Below, one piece after another: positions 45,465 to 55,197 of a stretch of 64,000 bases of DNA. Each line of letters starts with the position of its first letter. The first letter of the stretch is position 1. Below the pieces are notes generated by a model. That model was not told the DNA's origin, searched no databases, and worked only from the letters and a program-made list of their open reading frames with translations. The stretch spans positions 43,551 through 107,550 of the forward strand of contig JBALVI010000008.1 of NCBI GenBank assembly GCA_036961205.1, read 5' to 3'. A program made the translations under genes and the position numbers. The stretch is from CALJFL01 sp036961205. GTDB taxonomy: Bacteria; Pseudomonadota; Gammaproteobacteria; Pseudomonadales; Halieaceae.

Positions 45465-46907
45465 GTGATTCGATTCCTGCTCAATGCGGAAGGACATCAG
45501 GTTGAGAATGTTGACCCGAACACCTCGGCGCTCGCATATATTCGGGATACGTTGGGTCTAACCGGTACCAAAGAGGGCTGCGCCTCAGGAGACTGCGGCG
45601 CCTGCACAGTGGTTACGGGTGAGATACATCAAGGCGAAATGCGTTACCGTGCTATTAATTCCTGCATCACCCCGTTGGGAAATCTCCACGGCCTGCAACT
45701 AATCACCGTTGAGCACCTGCAACAAGGGCAGGCGCTGCATCCGGTTCAGCAAGCTATGGTTGATGAGCACGGGTCGCAATGTGGTTTTTGTACGCCGGGA
45801 TTTGTTATGTCGATGTTTGCCCATCTCAAGACCCACGATAACCCGCAACGGGATGAGATCCTCGAATCCCTTGGTGGGAACCTTTGTCGATGTACAGGCT
45901 ATCGCCCCATCATTGATGCTGCTGTGCAGATGTATGAGCCCAGCGGAAAGGATTCATTCAGTGATCAGCAGGCGCAGACGATAGTAGAGCTTAATCGAAT
46001 TGCTGGCTCCGCAGACGCTATAGAATTGCAGGGCAGTGGTCGGCGTTACCTGGCGCCTCGCTCGCTTGCGAGTTTGTCTACAGCGCTGCTGGAGTATCCT
46101 GAGGGGCGACTGGTCGCCGGTGCAACCGATCTCGCGCTGGAGATCACCCAGGGTTTGAAGGAGATTGATACGCTGATTTTTACGGGCCAGGTTCCTGAGC
46201 TTCTGGAGTGCAGCGATGACGGCCACGATTTGCATATTGGCGCGGCGGTGAGCTTCAGTGATTGCAAGAACGTTTTACTAAAGCACTGGCCTGACCTGGC
46301 TGAGCTGCTGGAGAGATTGGGTTCATTGCAGATACGCAATCAGGGCACGCTAGGCGGCAACGTTGCCAATGCTTCCCCGATAGGCGATATGCCACCGGCA
46401 CTACTTGCTCTGGATGCCAGTCTGGTATTGCGTCGCGGTGATGTTAGCCGGGTGATTCCGGTGGCCGAGTTTTATATCAGCTATAAGGTGACGGCACTGC
46501 AGGCTGGAGAGTTTATCGAACAGATCCTCATCCCCAAGCCCGCGGACACTGACTGGTTTCAGACTTACAAAATCAGCAAGCGCCTGGAGGATGATATTTC
46601 TGCTGTGTGTGGCGCTTTCAATTTGAGAATTGAGAAAGGTCGGGTCAGCTCGGCGGCCATCGCGTTCGGTGGGATGGCAGAGATTCCGCGACGTGCCATT
46701 CAGTGCGAGCTAGCCCTGGTCGGACAACCGTGGCAACAAGACACCATTGATTCAGCCATGGCAGCGCTAGAAAAAGATTTCAGTCCTATTGATGACTTTC
46801 GGGCCAGTGCGGACTATCGCATGCAGGTAGCGCGAAACCTGCTGCAAAGGCTATTTATGGCGCACACAGGAAAAACCTCACAGCTACGGGTGACCCACTA
46901 TGCGTAG
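45465..46907 (+). CDS. xdhA: Xanthine dehydrogenase small subunit (Fe-S/FAD)
   Basis: A 480-residue subunit. Residues 1-165 hold two [2Fe-2S] clusters (GCASGDCGACTVVTGE...C and CGFCTPGFVMS...CRCTGYRPI). A FAD domain follows, with GATDLALEITQG and the GGNVANASPIGD motif near residue 300. Start chosen at GTG 45465 with GGAG eight bases upstream, giving MIRFLLNAEGHQ as in relatives. It transfers electrons from the molybdenum site to NAD. It overlaps xdhB by eight bases. Confidence 0.93.
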   Translation: MIRFLLNAEGHQVENVDPNTSALAYIRDTLGLTGTKEGCASGDCGACTVVTGEIHQGEMRYRAINSCITPLGNLHGLQLITVEHLQQGQALHPVQQAMVDEHGSQCGFCTPGFVMSMFAHLKTHDNPQRDEILESLGGNLCRCTGYRPIIDAAVQMYEPSGKDSFSDQQAQTIVELNRIAGSADAIELQGSGRRYLAPRSLASLSTALLEYPEGRLVAGATDLALEITQGLKEIDTLIFTGQVPELLECSDDGHDLHIGAAVSFSDCKNVLLKHWPDLAELLERLGSLQIRNQGTLGGNVANASPIGDMPPALLALDASLVLRRGDVSRVIPVAEFYISYKVTALQAGEFIEQILIPKPADTDWFQTYKISKRLEDDISAVCGAFNLRIEKGRVSSAAIAFGGMAEIPRRAIQCELALVGQPWQQDTIDSAMAALEKDFSPIDDFRASADYRMQVARNLLQRLFMAHTGKTSQLRVTHYA

Positions 46908-49254
46908 CTTACCGACAATCACTGCCGACGCAGATGAAGGGGTGATACAGGGTCCCGGCCAAGCGACCAAACATGAAAGCGCCCACCTGCATGTCAGCGG
47001 CGCCGCGCGGTACACCGATGATCTGGGCGCGCCGGCCGATGTGCTCTATGCCTATGTCGGTCTCAGCACCGTCGCTCACGCTCGTCTGCTCAGTCTGAAT
47101 CTGGATAAAGTCCGTGTGGCTCCAGGTGTGCAGGCAGTGATTACCGCCGACGATGTCCCGGGCCACAAAGATATAGGCCCGGTATTTCCGGGAGATCCGC
47201 TGATGGTGGGAGATGCCGTCGAGTTTTACGGACAGGTACTATTTGCTGTCGCCGCCACTAGCCAGGATTTGGCACGTAAAGCCGCGCGACTGGCAATAGC
47301 CGACTATGCGCCGTTGGAGGCCGATATTCGTATCGAGCAGGGTTTGGCGAATGACAGCTATGTTCGTCCCAGCCATACCCAGCAACGTGGTGACGCCCCC
47401 ACGGCGATTGAACAAGCGCCGTTGAAGCTGCGCGGAGAATTCTTCAGCGGTGGCCAGGAACAGATGTACCTGGAAGGCCAAGCCTCCATGTGCATACCTC
47501 AGGAAGATGGCGGCATGCTGGTATATACCTCCACGCAGCATCCGTCCGAGGGCCAGAAACTGGTCGCTGAAGTACTGAATATACCGATGAATAAAGTCAC
47601 GGTTGATGTACGGCGTATGGGCGGAGCGTTTGGCGGTAAGGAAACCAATGCGAATCAGTGGGCTTGCATCGCTGCTGTGCTGGCCAGCAAAACAGGAAGA
47701 CCAGTAAAAATCAGGTTGGCACGGGCGGATGATATGACCGCTACCGGAAAACGCCATCCGTTCCTGAGTCGTTACGAAGTGGGTTTCGATGATACCGGAC
47801 AGATTCTAGGGCTTGATCTCGAGCTTTCCGGAGAATGCGGTATGTCGCCAGACCTCTCAGATGCGATTGTAGATCGGGCGATGTTTCATGCCGACAACGC
47901 GTACTACCTGCCGGCAGCGCACATCTGTGGCCATCGGGTAAAAACCAATACCGTGTCACACACAGCATTCCGGGGTTTTGGTGGCCCCCAGGGTATGCTG
48001 GCTATAGAGAATGTAATTGAACAGATTGCCACGGCCACGGGGCTGGATCCCTTGGCGGTGCGCCGTCAGAATTTCTACCGTGAAGAAGGCGGACGGGATA
48101 CAACGCACTACGGCCAGCAGTTGGAGCAGCATCTGATCGAGCCTGTGGTCGCGCGGCTTGAGCAAACTTCCAACTATCAGGCGCGTCGCGAGGAGATCCG
48201 CACGTATAACAGCGGTAGTGCCATTCTTAAGCGCGGGCTGGCACTGACCCCGATTAAATTTGGTATCTCATTTACCGTGCAGCACCTGAATCAGGCCGGC
48301 GCGCTTATACACGTGTACACCGACGGCAGTATTCAGTTGAACCACGGTGGTACGGAGATGGGGCAGGGCCTTTATACCAAGGTGGCCCAGATCGTGGCGA
48401 ACGAACTACAGGTTGCCCTGGAAAATATTAGCTGTACTTCTACTCGTACAGACAAGGTGCCCAATACCTCGCCTACGGCAGCTTCCTCAGGTACCGACCT
48501 CAATGGTATGGCAGCGCGTGATGCCGCCCGTAAAATCAAGAGTCGTCTGACGGAGTTTGCCGCGCAACACTTCGGCGCAGAGTCCAGCGAAGTCCATTTC
48601 GCCGACGGCCAGATCACGGTGGGGGAGCACACACTCAGCTTCTCTGAGTTAGTGCAGTTGGCTTACAGTAATCGGGTGCCACTGTCTGCTACCGGATTCT
48701 ACCGCACACCTAAAATTCACTATGATCGTGAGACAGCACAGGGCAGGCCATTCTTTTACTTTGCCTATGGTGCAGCTGTATCGGAGGTTGTCATCGATAC
48801 ACTGACTGGCGAATACAAAGTGTTGCAAGTTGATATTTGTCAGGACGTGGGTCAGTCCATCAATCCCGCGCTTGATATAGGCCAGATCGAAGGGGGCTTT
48901 ATCCAGGGCATGGGATGGCTGACTACCGAAGAACTGATTTGGGGAGACGATGGTCGACTGCAGACCTCCAATCCAGCCAGTTATAAGATTCCCGCTATAG
49001 GCGATACGCCGCCAATTTTTAATGTCGAATTGCTGCCCGACAGCCCAAATGTAGAGGCGACTATCTTTCACTCCAAAGCGGTGGGCGAACCACCGCTGAT
49101 GCTGGCAATATCGGTATGGTCTGCACTACGCGACGCTATCTGCAGTGTTGCTGACTATCGCCACAGTCCGCGACTCGATGCGCCGGCAACGCCTGAGCGC
49201 GTTTTGAGGGCCTGTGAAGAACTCAAGGCACGACAACGGCAAGCGTCTTCATGA
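46900..49254 (+). CDS. xdhB: Xanthine dehydrogenase molybdopterin-binding subunit
   Basis: A 784-residue large subunit. Typical sequences are GQEQMYLEGQAS with the substrate Glu region, GGAFGGKETNANQWA, TAFRGFGGPQGM (the Arg of purine binding), GTEMGQGLYTK and the active-site Glu in AVGEPPLML. It hydroxylates hypoxanthine and xanthine to urate in the cytoplasm. No signal peptide, unlike the Tat-exported homologue at 9839-12016. The stop overlaps xdhC (ATGA). Confidence 0.95.
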   Translation: MRSLPTITADADEGVIQGPGQATKHESAHLHVSGAARYTDDLGAPADVLYAYVGLSTVAHARLLSLNLDKVRVAPGVQAVITADDVPGHKDIGPVFPGDPLMVGDAVEFYGQVLFAVAATSQDLARKAARLAIADYAPLEADIRIEQGLANDSYVRPSHTQQRGDAPTAIEQAPLKLRGEFFSGGQEQMYLEGQASMCIPQEDGGMLVYTSTQHPSEGQKLVAEVLNIPMNKVTVDVRRMGGAFGGKETNANQWACIAAVLASKTGRPVKIRLARADDMTATGKRHPFLSRYEVGFDDTGQILGLDLELSGECGMSPDLSDAIVDRAMFHADNAYYLPAAHICGHRVKTNTVSHTAFRGFGGPQGMLAIENVIEQIATATGLDPLAVRRQNFYREEGGRDTTHYGQQLEQHLIEPVVARLEQTSNYQARREEIRTYNSGSAILKRGLALTPIKFGISFTVQHLNQAGALIHVYTDGSIQLNHGGTEMGQGLYTKVAQIVANELQVALENISCTSTRTDKVPNTSPTAASSGTDLNGMAARDAARKIKSRLTEFAAQHFGAESSEVHFADGQITVGEHTLSFSELVQLAYSNRVPLSATGFYRTPKIHYDRETAQGRPFFYFAYGAAVSEVVIDTLTGEYKVLQVDICQDVGQSINPALDIGQIEGGFIQGMGWLTTEELIWGDDGRLQTSNPASYKIPAIGDTPPIFNVELLPDSPNVEATIFHSKAVGEPPLMLAISVWSALRDAICSVADYRHSPRLDAPATPERVLRACEELKARQRQASS

Positions 49255-50120
49255 GTAGCCTCAATACCAACACTCACTGGGCGAATGCCGCCAAGCGATT
49301 GCAGCAGGCCGGAGAAGATTATGTTCTGGTTACTGTGCTCGGCGTTCGCGGATCGACGCCGCGCGACAGCGGCACAAAAATGGTTTTCTCGGCCGGGGAG
49401 TGTTTTGGCACCATCGGTGGCGGCCACCTGGAATATCAGACGGCAGCAACCGCGGCCGCAATGCTCAGCGAGGAACACGAGGAGCAACGTCTGGAGTATT
49501 TCCCGCTGGGACCCAGCCTGGGTCAATGTTGTGGCGGTAGCACCAGCGTCCTGTTCGAAAGTTTTAAGGCCAGTCGTATGGATATTATGCTTTTCGGTGC
49601 CGGCCACGTTGGCAGTGCATTGGTACCTATATTGAAGCAGCTTCCCTGTCGTCTGCGCTGGGTGGACAGTCGGCAAAATGGCGAAGCAGACACTGCGGAG
49701 GCAGGCGTTGACATAATCCGCAGCGATGAACCGGCGGCAGAGGTCCAGAGCATGCCTGCGGGTAGTTATTTTCTGATCATGACGCATAACCACCAGCTTG
49801 ATTATGAGATTTTGTGTGCCGCCCTGAAGCGACAGGATGCGGCTTATGTCGGCATGATTGGTTCCCAGACCAAGTGGCGTCGATTCCAAATGAGGTTGCA
49901 GCATCAGGGTTACAGCGAAGAGTTCTACAGCGCGGTCCACTGCCCGATCGGGCTGGACCAGGTGCCGGGTAAACGTCCTATTGAGGTTGCGGTGTCTGTG
50001 GCCGGTGAGTTGATTGGCATTCAGAATAAAATCTCCGTGAATCGCCCTGTACAGCAAGGTCCCACCAGAGCTGAACTGCAGCCGGTGATGGAACAGTTAA
50101 AAGATAATGAGTCCGTATGA
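49251..50120 (+). CDS. xdhC: Xanthine dehydrogenase accessory protein XdhC
   Basis: A 289-residue chaperone that binds and sulfurates the molybdenum cofactor and inserts it into XdhB. It has the family opening VLVTVLGVRGSTPRDSGTKMVFS, GTIGGGHLEYQ, the conserved PLGPSLGQCCGGS motif and a Rossmann stretch LFGAGHVGSALV. It overlaps xdhB and allB by four bases each. Its presence supports an active sulfurated hydroxylase. Confidence 0.94.
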   Translation: MSSLNTNTHWANAAKRLQQAGEDYVLVTVLGVRGSTPRDSGTKMVFSAGECFGTIGGGHLEYQTAATAAAMLSEEHEEQRLEYFPLGPSLGQCCGGSTSVLFESFKASRMDIMLFGAGHVGSALVPILKQLPCRLRWVDSRQNGEADTAEAGVDIIRSDEPAAEVQSMPAGSYFLIMTHNHQLDYEILCAALKRQDAAYVGMIGSQTKWRRFQMRLQHQGYSEEFYSAVHCPIGLDQVPGKRPIEVAVSVAGELIGIQNKISVNRPVQQGPTRAELQPVMEQLKDNESV

Positions 50121-51490
50121 GTAGTTTTGCGCCCTATGCCTTGCGCAGTCGACGAGTCATCTCCGATGGTGGTGAGATAGCGGCCACTGTCGTAATAGCC
50201 GACGAAAAAATCGCTGCGGTGCTGGCATACGATGAGACACCGGCATGTCCGGTCGAAGATCTGGGCAATAAGGTGTTGATGCCCGGGCTGGTCGATACCC
50301 ATGTCCACATTAACGAGCCGGGCCGTACCGACTGGGAGGGGTTTAATACAGCCACTCAATCGGCGGCCGCTGGTGGCATTACCACGGTGGTTGATATGCC
50401 GTTGAACTGTACACCGGTTACTACCAGTGTCGGTGCACTGCAGCAGAAGCTCGACGCGCTAGGCGATCAGCTATGGGTGGATTGCGGTTTCTGGGGTGGC
50501 GTTGTACCCGACAGCCTGGATGATCTCGATGCGTTGTTACATGCGGGTGTTTTGGGTGTGAAGTCCTTCACTATCCACTCCGGTATTGATGATTTTCCCC
50601 AGGTAGATGAAACCCATATTCGCAGAGCTTTACCCATTATTGCTTCACATAATGTCCCCTATCTTATTCACGCGGAATTGGATCGGAACGATACGCCACC
50701 GGCTGAAATCGGTAGCAGCTATCAAAGTTTTCTGGCTTCGCGGCCGCGCAGTTGGGAGAACGACGCGATAGACATGGTGATCGAATTGGCGGCGGAAGCT
50801 AAAGCGGCGGGACACATGCCACATCTCCACATTGTGCATTTATCCAGCGCCGAGGCGCTACCCGCTATCGAGCAGGCCAGAGCTGCCGGGATTGATATAA
50901 CCGCCGAGACCTGCCCGCATTACCTGACCCTGTTTGCCGAAGCGTGTCCCGACGGAAAAACGCTGTATAAATGCTGTCCGCCCATTCGCGAAGATGAAAA
51001 TAGAACTGCTCTCTGGCAAGGCTTGGCGCAGGGTGCTATCGAATTTGTCGTCTCTGATCACTCGCCCTGTACGCCGCAGTTGAAACACCTGGACAGTGGT
51101 GATTTGGAAAAAGCCTGGGGTGGTATATCCTCCTTGCAGTTTGGCCTGCCGTTGATTTGGACGGAGGCGCGGGAGCGCGGTTTCTCCCTGGCAGAAGTTG
51201 TGGACTGGATGGCCACACGGCCAGCGCTCTTCGCCGGTATGCAGGGCAGGAAGGGCCGCATAGCGCCCGGTTACGATGCCGACCTGGTAGTCTTTGATGA
51301 CAGTGCTGTATTCACGATCTGTGCCGAGATCATCAAGTATAAGCATAAAATTACGCCTTATGAGGGCCGCGAGGTTATCGGCGTAGTTGAGAGAACACTA
51401 CTAAGGGGTACGGAAATATTCGCCGGCGGGGACATCGTCGGCACGCCTCATGGGCGGCCACTACTTAAGAAAGGTGATATTGCGCAATGA
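50117..51490 (+). CDS. allB: Allantoinase
   Basis: A 457-residue cyclic amidohydrolase. The metal motif is GLVDTHVHINEPGRTDWEGF, the bridging Lys is in LGVKSFTIHSG (near residue 153), and further ligands lie in HAEL, HIVHLSS and SDHSPC. It opens the allantoin ring to give allantoate. AllB sits between XdhC and the allantoicase with ATGA overlaps on both sides, matching pathway order less than co-expression. Confidence 0.93.
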   Translation: MSSFAPYALRSRRVISDGGEIAATVVIADEKIAAVLAYDETPACPVEDLGNKVLMPGLVDTHVHINEPGRTDWEGFNTATQSAAAGGITTVVDMPLNCTPVTTSVGALQQKLDALGDQLWVDCGFWGGVVPDSLDDLDALLHAGVLGVKSFTIHSGIDDFPQVDETHIRRALPIIASHNVPYLIHAELDRNDTPPAEIGSSYQSFLASRPRSWENDAIDMVIELAAEAKAAGHMPHLHIVHLSSAEALPAIEQARAAGIDITAETCPHYLTLFAEACPDGKTLYKCCPPIREDENRTALWQGLAQGAIEFVVSDHSPCTPQLKHLDSGDLEKAWGGISSLQFGLPLIWTEARERGFSLAEVVDWMATRPALFAGMQGRKGRIAPGYDADLVVFDDSAVFTICAEIIKYKHKITPYEGREVIGVVERTLLRGTEIFAGGDIVGTPHGRPLLKKGDIAQ

Positions 51491-52515
51491 GCGATAGCAA
51501 CGAAAATTATGGGCGCAACCACACCGATCTGGTGAGCGAGCGTGTAGGTGGCAGGGCGCTTACCTGTTCTGATGAATGGTTTGCTGAGTGCGAAAACCTG
51601 GTCAAACAAAGCGACCCCATATTCCGCCAGGGACACTTTGTAGCCACTGGCCAGTGGATGGATGGCTGGGAGTCACGCCGCAGCTTTGGACGCCACGCTC
51701 GCGATGAGTCGGGTGTCGATCATGACTGGTGTATGTTGCGACTGGGCATCCCGGGAATTATCAATGGTGTGGATATAGAAACGACGCATTTTACCGGTAA
51801 TGCCCCCGAATATGCCTCTTTGGAAGGCGCCTGGGTGGATGGTGACCTCAGCGAGGATGTCGAATGGTTTGAGATACTTCCAAAAAGCGCTACAACTGCC
51901 GACGCGCATAATATATTTGCCGTGAACAGCCGGCAGCCATGTACCCATTTACGGCTGAAGATATTTCCCGACGGCGGCGTTGCCAGGCTCCGTGCCTGGG
52001 GTAGTGCGAAACAGCTGAGAGAAAACTATGTTGAGGGAGAATTGGTAGACCTGGTCAGTGTGATGGTTGGCGGTCGTGGACAGCAGTGCAGTGACGAGTT
52101 TTACAGCTCGCCCAGCAATCTGCTGATGCCTGAGCAGGGGGCCAATATGGGTGATGGCTGGGAGACTCGCCGCCGGCGCGATGCCGATCATGACTGGTGC
52201 ATTGTCAAATTTGGGGTGCCTGGCAGTATCCGTAAAGTGATTTTGGATACCGCGCATTTCAAGGGTAACTTTCCAGATCGTTTCAGCCTGGAAGCGACCT
52301 ATGCAGAGAGCATGGATTTGCAGCCGGAGGATCTTAGCTGGCAAACCGTAATTGCTGAAACACCTTTGCGGGCAGATCAGGTGCATTTATTTATCAAGCA
52401 GATTTTGTCAAAACCAGAGCAGCAGTTTACCCACGTACGGCTTAATATATTTCCCGATGGTGGTGTTAGTCGGTTGAGAATTTTCGGCAGTCCTGACTGG
52501 GAAGCTGCTCTTTGA
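51487..52515 (+). CDS. alc: Allantoicase
   Basis: A 342-residue protein made of two repeated halves: MDGWESRR...DHDWCMLRLGIPGIINGVDIETTHFTGNAPE and MGDGWETRRRRDADHDWCIVKFGVPGSIRKVILDTAHFKGNFP. This duplication is the hallmark of allantoicase. It splits allantoate to ureidoglycolate and urea. Its stop TGA overlaps the TTG start of uraD (TTGA). Choosing allantoicase rather than allantoate amidohydrolase means both nitrogens leave as urea. Confidence 0.95.
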   Translation: MSDSNENYGRNHTDLVSERVGGRALTCSDEWFAECENLVKQSDPIFRQGHFVATGQWMDGWESRRSFGRHARDESGVDHDWCMLRLGIPGIINGVDIETTHFTGNAPEYASLEGAWVDGDLSEDVEWFEILPKSATTADAHNIFAVNSRQPCTHLRLKIFPDGGVARLRAWGSAKQLRENYVEGELVDLVSVMVGGRGQQCSDEFYSSPSNLLMPEQGANMGDGWETRRRRDADHDWCIVKFGVPGSIRKVILDTAHFKGNFPDRFSLEATYAESMDLQPEDLSWQTVIAETPLRADQVHLFIKQILSKPEQQFTHVRLNIFPDGGVSRLRIFGSPDWEAAL

Positions 52516-53012
52516 GCCTGGCGTCACTAAATGATGCCGATACTACGGAGGCGTCTCAACTGTTGCGGCAATGTTGCACCAGTGAAACCTGGATAAAACG
52601 GCTTGCGCAGGGTAGGCCATTCGCGAGCAGTGAAGTCTTACATATTGCCGCAGACATCGCTTGGCAAGGACTGGTGGAAAAAGATTATCTACAGTCTTTT
52701 GATGGGCATCCGAAGATTGGTGACGTGGGTTCTCTAAAAGCCAAGTATGCAAACACCAAGGCGCTTGCTGCCGGCGAACAGGCATCGGTGGATAGCGCCA
52801 GTGACCAAATTATTAACGCGCTGGCAGAAGGCAATACGGCCTATGAAGAAAAATTCGGCTTTATCTTCATCGTCTGCGCCAGCGGGAAAAGTGCCGCCGA
52901 AATGTTAGCCTTGCTGCAAGCCAGGTTACCTAATAGCCGCGAACAGGAATTGTTAAACGCAGCGGAAGAGCAGAGAAAAATATTCCACTTGCGACTGGAG
53001 AAATTACTATGA
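52512..53012 (+). CDS. uraD: OHCU decarboxylase
   Basis: A 166-residue 2-oxo-4-hydroxy-4-carboxy-5-ureidoimidazoline decarboxylase. FDGHPKIGDVGSL holds the catalytic His and the conserved HPxIG; FGFIFIVCASGKSA is the second family block. It gives S-allantoin. Translation starts at TTG 52512, overlapping the allantoicase stop; the result MSLASLNDAD matches the family N-terminus and no ATG fits. Confidence 0.93.
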   Translation: MSLASLNDADTTEASQLLRQCCTSETWIKRLAQGRPFASSEVLHIAADIAWQGLVEKDYLQSFDGHPKIGDVGSLKAKYANTKALAAGEQASVDSASDQIINALAEGNTAYEEKFGFIFIVCASGKSAAEMLALLQARLPNSREQELLNAAEEQRKIFHLRLEKLL

Positions 53013-53350
53013 GTCAGATCACCACCCACATCCTTGATACGGCGCTGGGCAGCCCGGCCGCCGGGGTAGCTATTACTCTGTTCAGACACGTGGACGGTGA
53101 CTGGCAGGAAGTGGGCAGTGACCAGACTAATAGTGACGGGCGCGCACCGGCGCTTTGCCCGCCTGATCAGGTTCTGGAGGCCGGCACCTACCGGATACAC
53201 TTTGCCATTAGTAGCTATTTTGAGGCCATTGGATGCCCCGTTTTTTACCCCTGGGCTGAGGTGGTTTTCAATATTGGAGGTGATGGTCAGCACTATCATA
53301 TTCCGCTGCTGCTAGCGCCTTTTGGCTATTCGACTTATCGCGGTAGCTAG
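53009..53350 (+). CDS. uraH: 5-Hydroxyisourate hydrolase
   Basis: A 113-residue transthyretin-related protein. HILDTALGSPAAGVAITLF at the N-terminus and the C-terminal tetrapeptide YRGS are diagnostic. It hydrolyses 5-hydroxyisourate, the product of PuuD, to OHCU. No signal peptide. It overlaps uraD by four bases. Confidence 0.96.
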   Translation: MSQITTHILDTALGSPAAGVAITLFRHVDGDWQEVGSDQTNSDGRAPALCPPDQVLEAGTYRIHFAISSYFEAIGCPVFYPWAEVVFNIGGDGQHYHIPLLLAPFGYSTYRGS

Positions 53351-53359
53351 GAAAAGCTC

Positions 53360-53884
53360 ATGAACTTGATATTGGAACCACTGAGCAAGGCCGCGTTCGC
53401 AGACTTCGGCGAGATTGTTGAGCTTGGCGCCGCCGATCAGATTATCCCGATCAACTATGGCATGACGGAGCGGCACCACGCTCTAGCTAACGTGGATGTT
53501 GAATCAGGCGGAGGTCGTGGCGTCATCAGTCTATTTCATAGTCAGCCTGTTGAACTCCCCTTCAGAATTAAGATAATGGAACGTCACCCGCTGGGTAGTC
53601 AGGCGTTTATGCCCTTGACTGGTAATCCCTATGTGGTGGTGGTGGCCCCCGCCGGCGAATTTAACCCGGCGCTGATGCGTGCTTTTCTGGCTGGCCCGGA
53701 TCAGGGCGTCAACTATGGTCGGGGTACCTGGCATCACTATTGCCTTGGATTGAACGCGGTTAACGATTTTCTGGTGGTGGACCGCAGCGGCGAAGGAAAT
53801 AACTGCGACGAGGTGGAAATTGACCCCGATACAGAAATCTATGTGCGCGCAGCGTCCGACACTCGGGATCGGGAGACCAGCTAG
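53360..53884 (+). CDS. allA: Ureidoglycolate lyase
   Basis: A 174-residue cupin-like protein of the AllA family. Family stretches are FADFGEIVEL, SLFHSQPVELPFRIKIMERHPLGSQAFMPL and GVNYGRGTWHHYCLGL. It splits ureidoglycolate to glyoxylate and urea. Nine bases separate it from uraH, and its stop overlaps the GTG start of the guanine deaminase gene. Confidence 0.94.
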   Translation: MNLILEPLSKAAFADFGEIVELGAADQIIPINYGMTERHHALANVDVESGGGRGVISLFHSQPVELPFRIKIMERHPLGSQAFMPLTGNPYVVVVAPAGEFNPALMRAFLAGPDQGVNYGRGTWHHYCLGLNAVNDFLVVDRSGEGNNCDEVEIDPDTEIYVRAASDTRDRETS

Positions 53885-55197
53885 TGCAAGCTTATCGCGC
53901 CAGTATCCTCCACTTTCTCGATGATCCGGATAAGGTCGACCCGGATGCCAGTTACGAATACTTTGAAGACGGTGTTCTACTGGTGTCGGAAGGCAAAATA
54001 CAGCGCGTAGGGCCGGCTGAAGAGACACTGGCAGGGTTGGACCCGGGAGTTCCTGTGCAGGAATATCCTGACGCTCTTATTATCCCCGGCTTTGTCGACA
54101 CACATATACATTACCCACAAACTGAGATGATTGCGTCTTATGGCGAGCAGTTGTTGGAGTGGCTGAACACCTACACATTCCCAGTCGAACACCGCTTCTC
54201 AGACCTCGACTATGCTCGCGAGATTGCCGAGCGCTTTCTTGACGAGCTGTTGCGCAACGGAACAACCACCGCACTGGTGTTTGGTACTGTGCATAAAGAA
54301 TCGGTTGAATCTTTTTTTGAGGCCTGTGAGGCGCGCAACCTGCGGATGATTGCAGGCAAGGTCATGATGGACAGAAATGCGCCTGATTACCTGCTGGATT
54401 CACCAGACAGTTCCTATAAGGACAGCAAAGAGCTGATAGAGAAGTGGCACGATCGTGGTCGCCTGCGGTATGCGGTGACCCCTCGCTTTGCGCCCACGTC
54501 CACGCCAGAGCAATTAAAAAAGGCAGGGCAGTTGTTGCAGGAGCACCCCGGCGTTTATCTACATACACATATGTCAGAGAATGCTGACGAGGTGGTGTGG
54601 GTAGAGGAGCTGTTCCCGCACTGCGATCACTATTTGCATAGCTATGATGAGGCCGGCTTGTTAGGCCGGCGCAGCGTATTCGCCCACTGCATTCACCTGA
54701 ATGATGAAGAGTGGTCGCGACTGTCTGAAACGCAATCCAATATTGCATTTTGCCCAAGCTCCAACTTGTTCCTCGGTAGCGGGTTATTCAATCTAAAACG
54801 GGCGGTAGCGCATGATATAGGTGTTGGTTTGGGTACTGATGTAGGCGGCGGTACCAGTTTCTCGCTGATACAAACCATGGCTGAGGCATATAAGGTGTTG
54901 CAGCTGCGGGGTGAGAAGCTGACACCGTTTAAAGCGTTTTACCTGGCCACCCTTGGCGGGGCGAGGGCGCTGGATATGGATGACCTTATCGGCAACTTTG
55001 AGAGCGGAAAAGAGGCCGATTTCATAGTCCTCGATAAGGCGCCTACCCCTTTTATGAAGTTTCGCCTGGCGCACTGTAAAGACTTATTCGAACTACTTTT
55101 TGTCATCGCCACGCTTGGCGATGACCGAACAATCAAAGCGACCTACTCGGCTGGCGTGAGAGTGCATGACCGGGATCAGGATATGGAAAAACTATGA
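53884..55197 (+). CDS. guaD: Guanine deaminase
   Basis: A 437-residue amidohydrolase. PGFVDTHIHYPQTEMIASYG is the guanine-deaminase metal motif; THMSEN, FAHCIHL and DVGGGTSFS supply the other ligands and the catalytic Asp. It converts guanine to xanthine, feeding XdhAB. Start is GTG 53884. It overlaps puuD by four bases. A second, exported and unrelated deaminase lies at 37882-38508. Confidence 0.95.
   Translation: MQAYRASILHFLDDPDKVDPDASYEYFEDGVLLVSEGKIQRVGPAEETLAGLDPGVPVQEYPDALIIPGFVDTHIHYPQTEMIASYGEQLLEWLNTYTFPVEHRFSDLDYAREIAERFLDELLRNGTTTALVFGTVHKESVESFFEACEARNLRMIAGKVMMDRNAPDYLLDSPDSSYKDSKELIEKWHDRGRLRYAVTPRFAPTSTPEQLKKAGQLLQEHPGVYLHTHMSENADEVVWVEELFPHCDHYLHSYDEAGLLGRRSVFAHCIHLNDEEWSRLSETQSNIAFCPSSNLFLGSGLFNLKRAVAHDIGVGLGTDVGGGTSFSLIQTMAEAYKVLQLRGEKLTPFKAFYLATLGGARALDMDDLIGNFESGKEADFIVLDKAPTPFMKFRLAHCKDLFELLFVIATLGDDRTIKATYSAGVRVHDRDQDMEKL

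Noticed and set aside
49155..50057. 300-codon minus-strand frame opposite xdhC
   Set aside because: No domain or ribosome site, and the plus strand encodes a full XdhC with overlapping neighbours.
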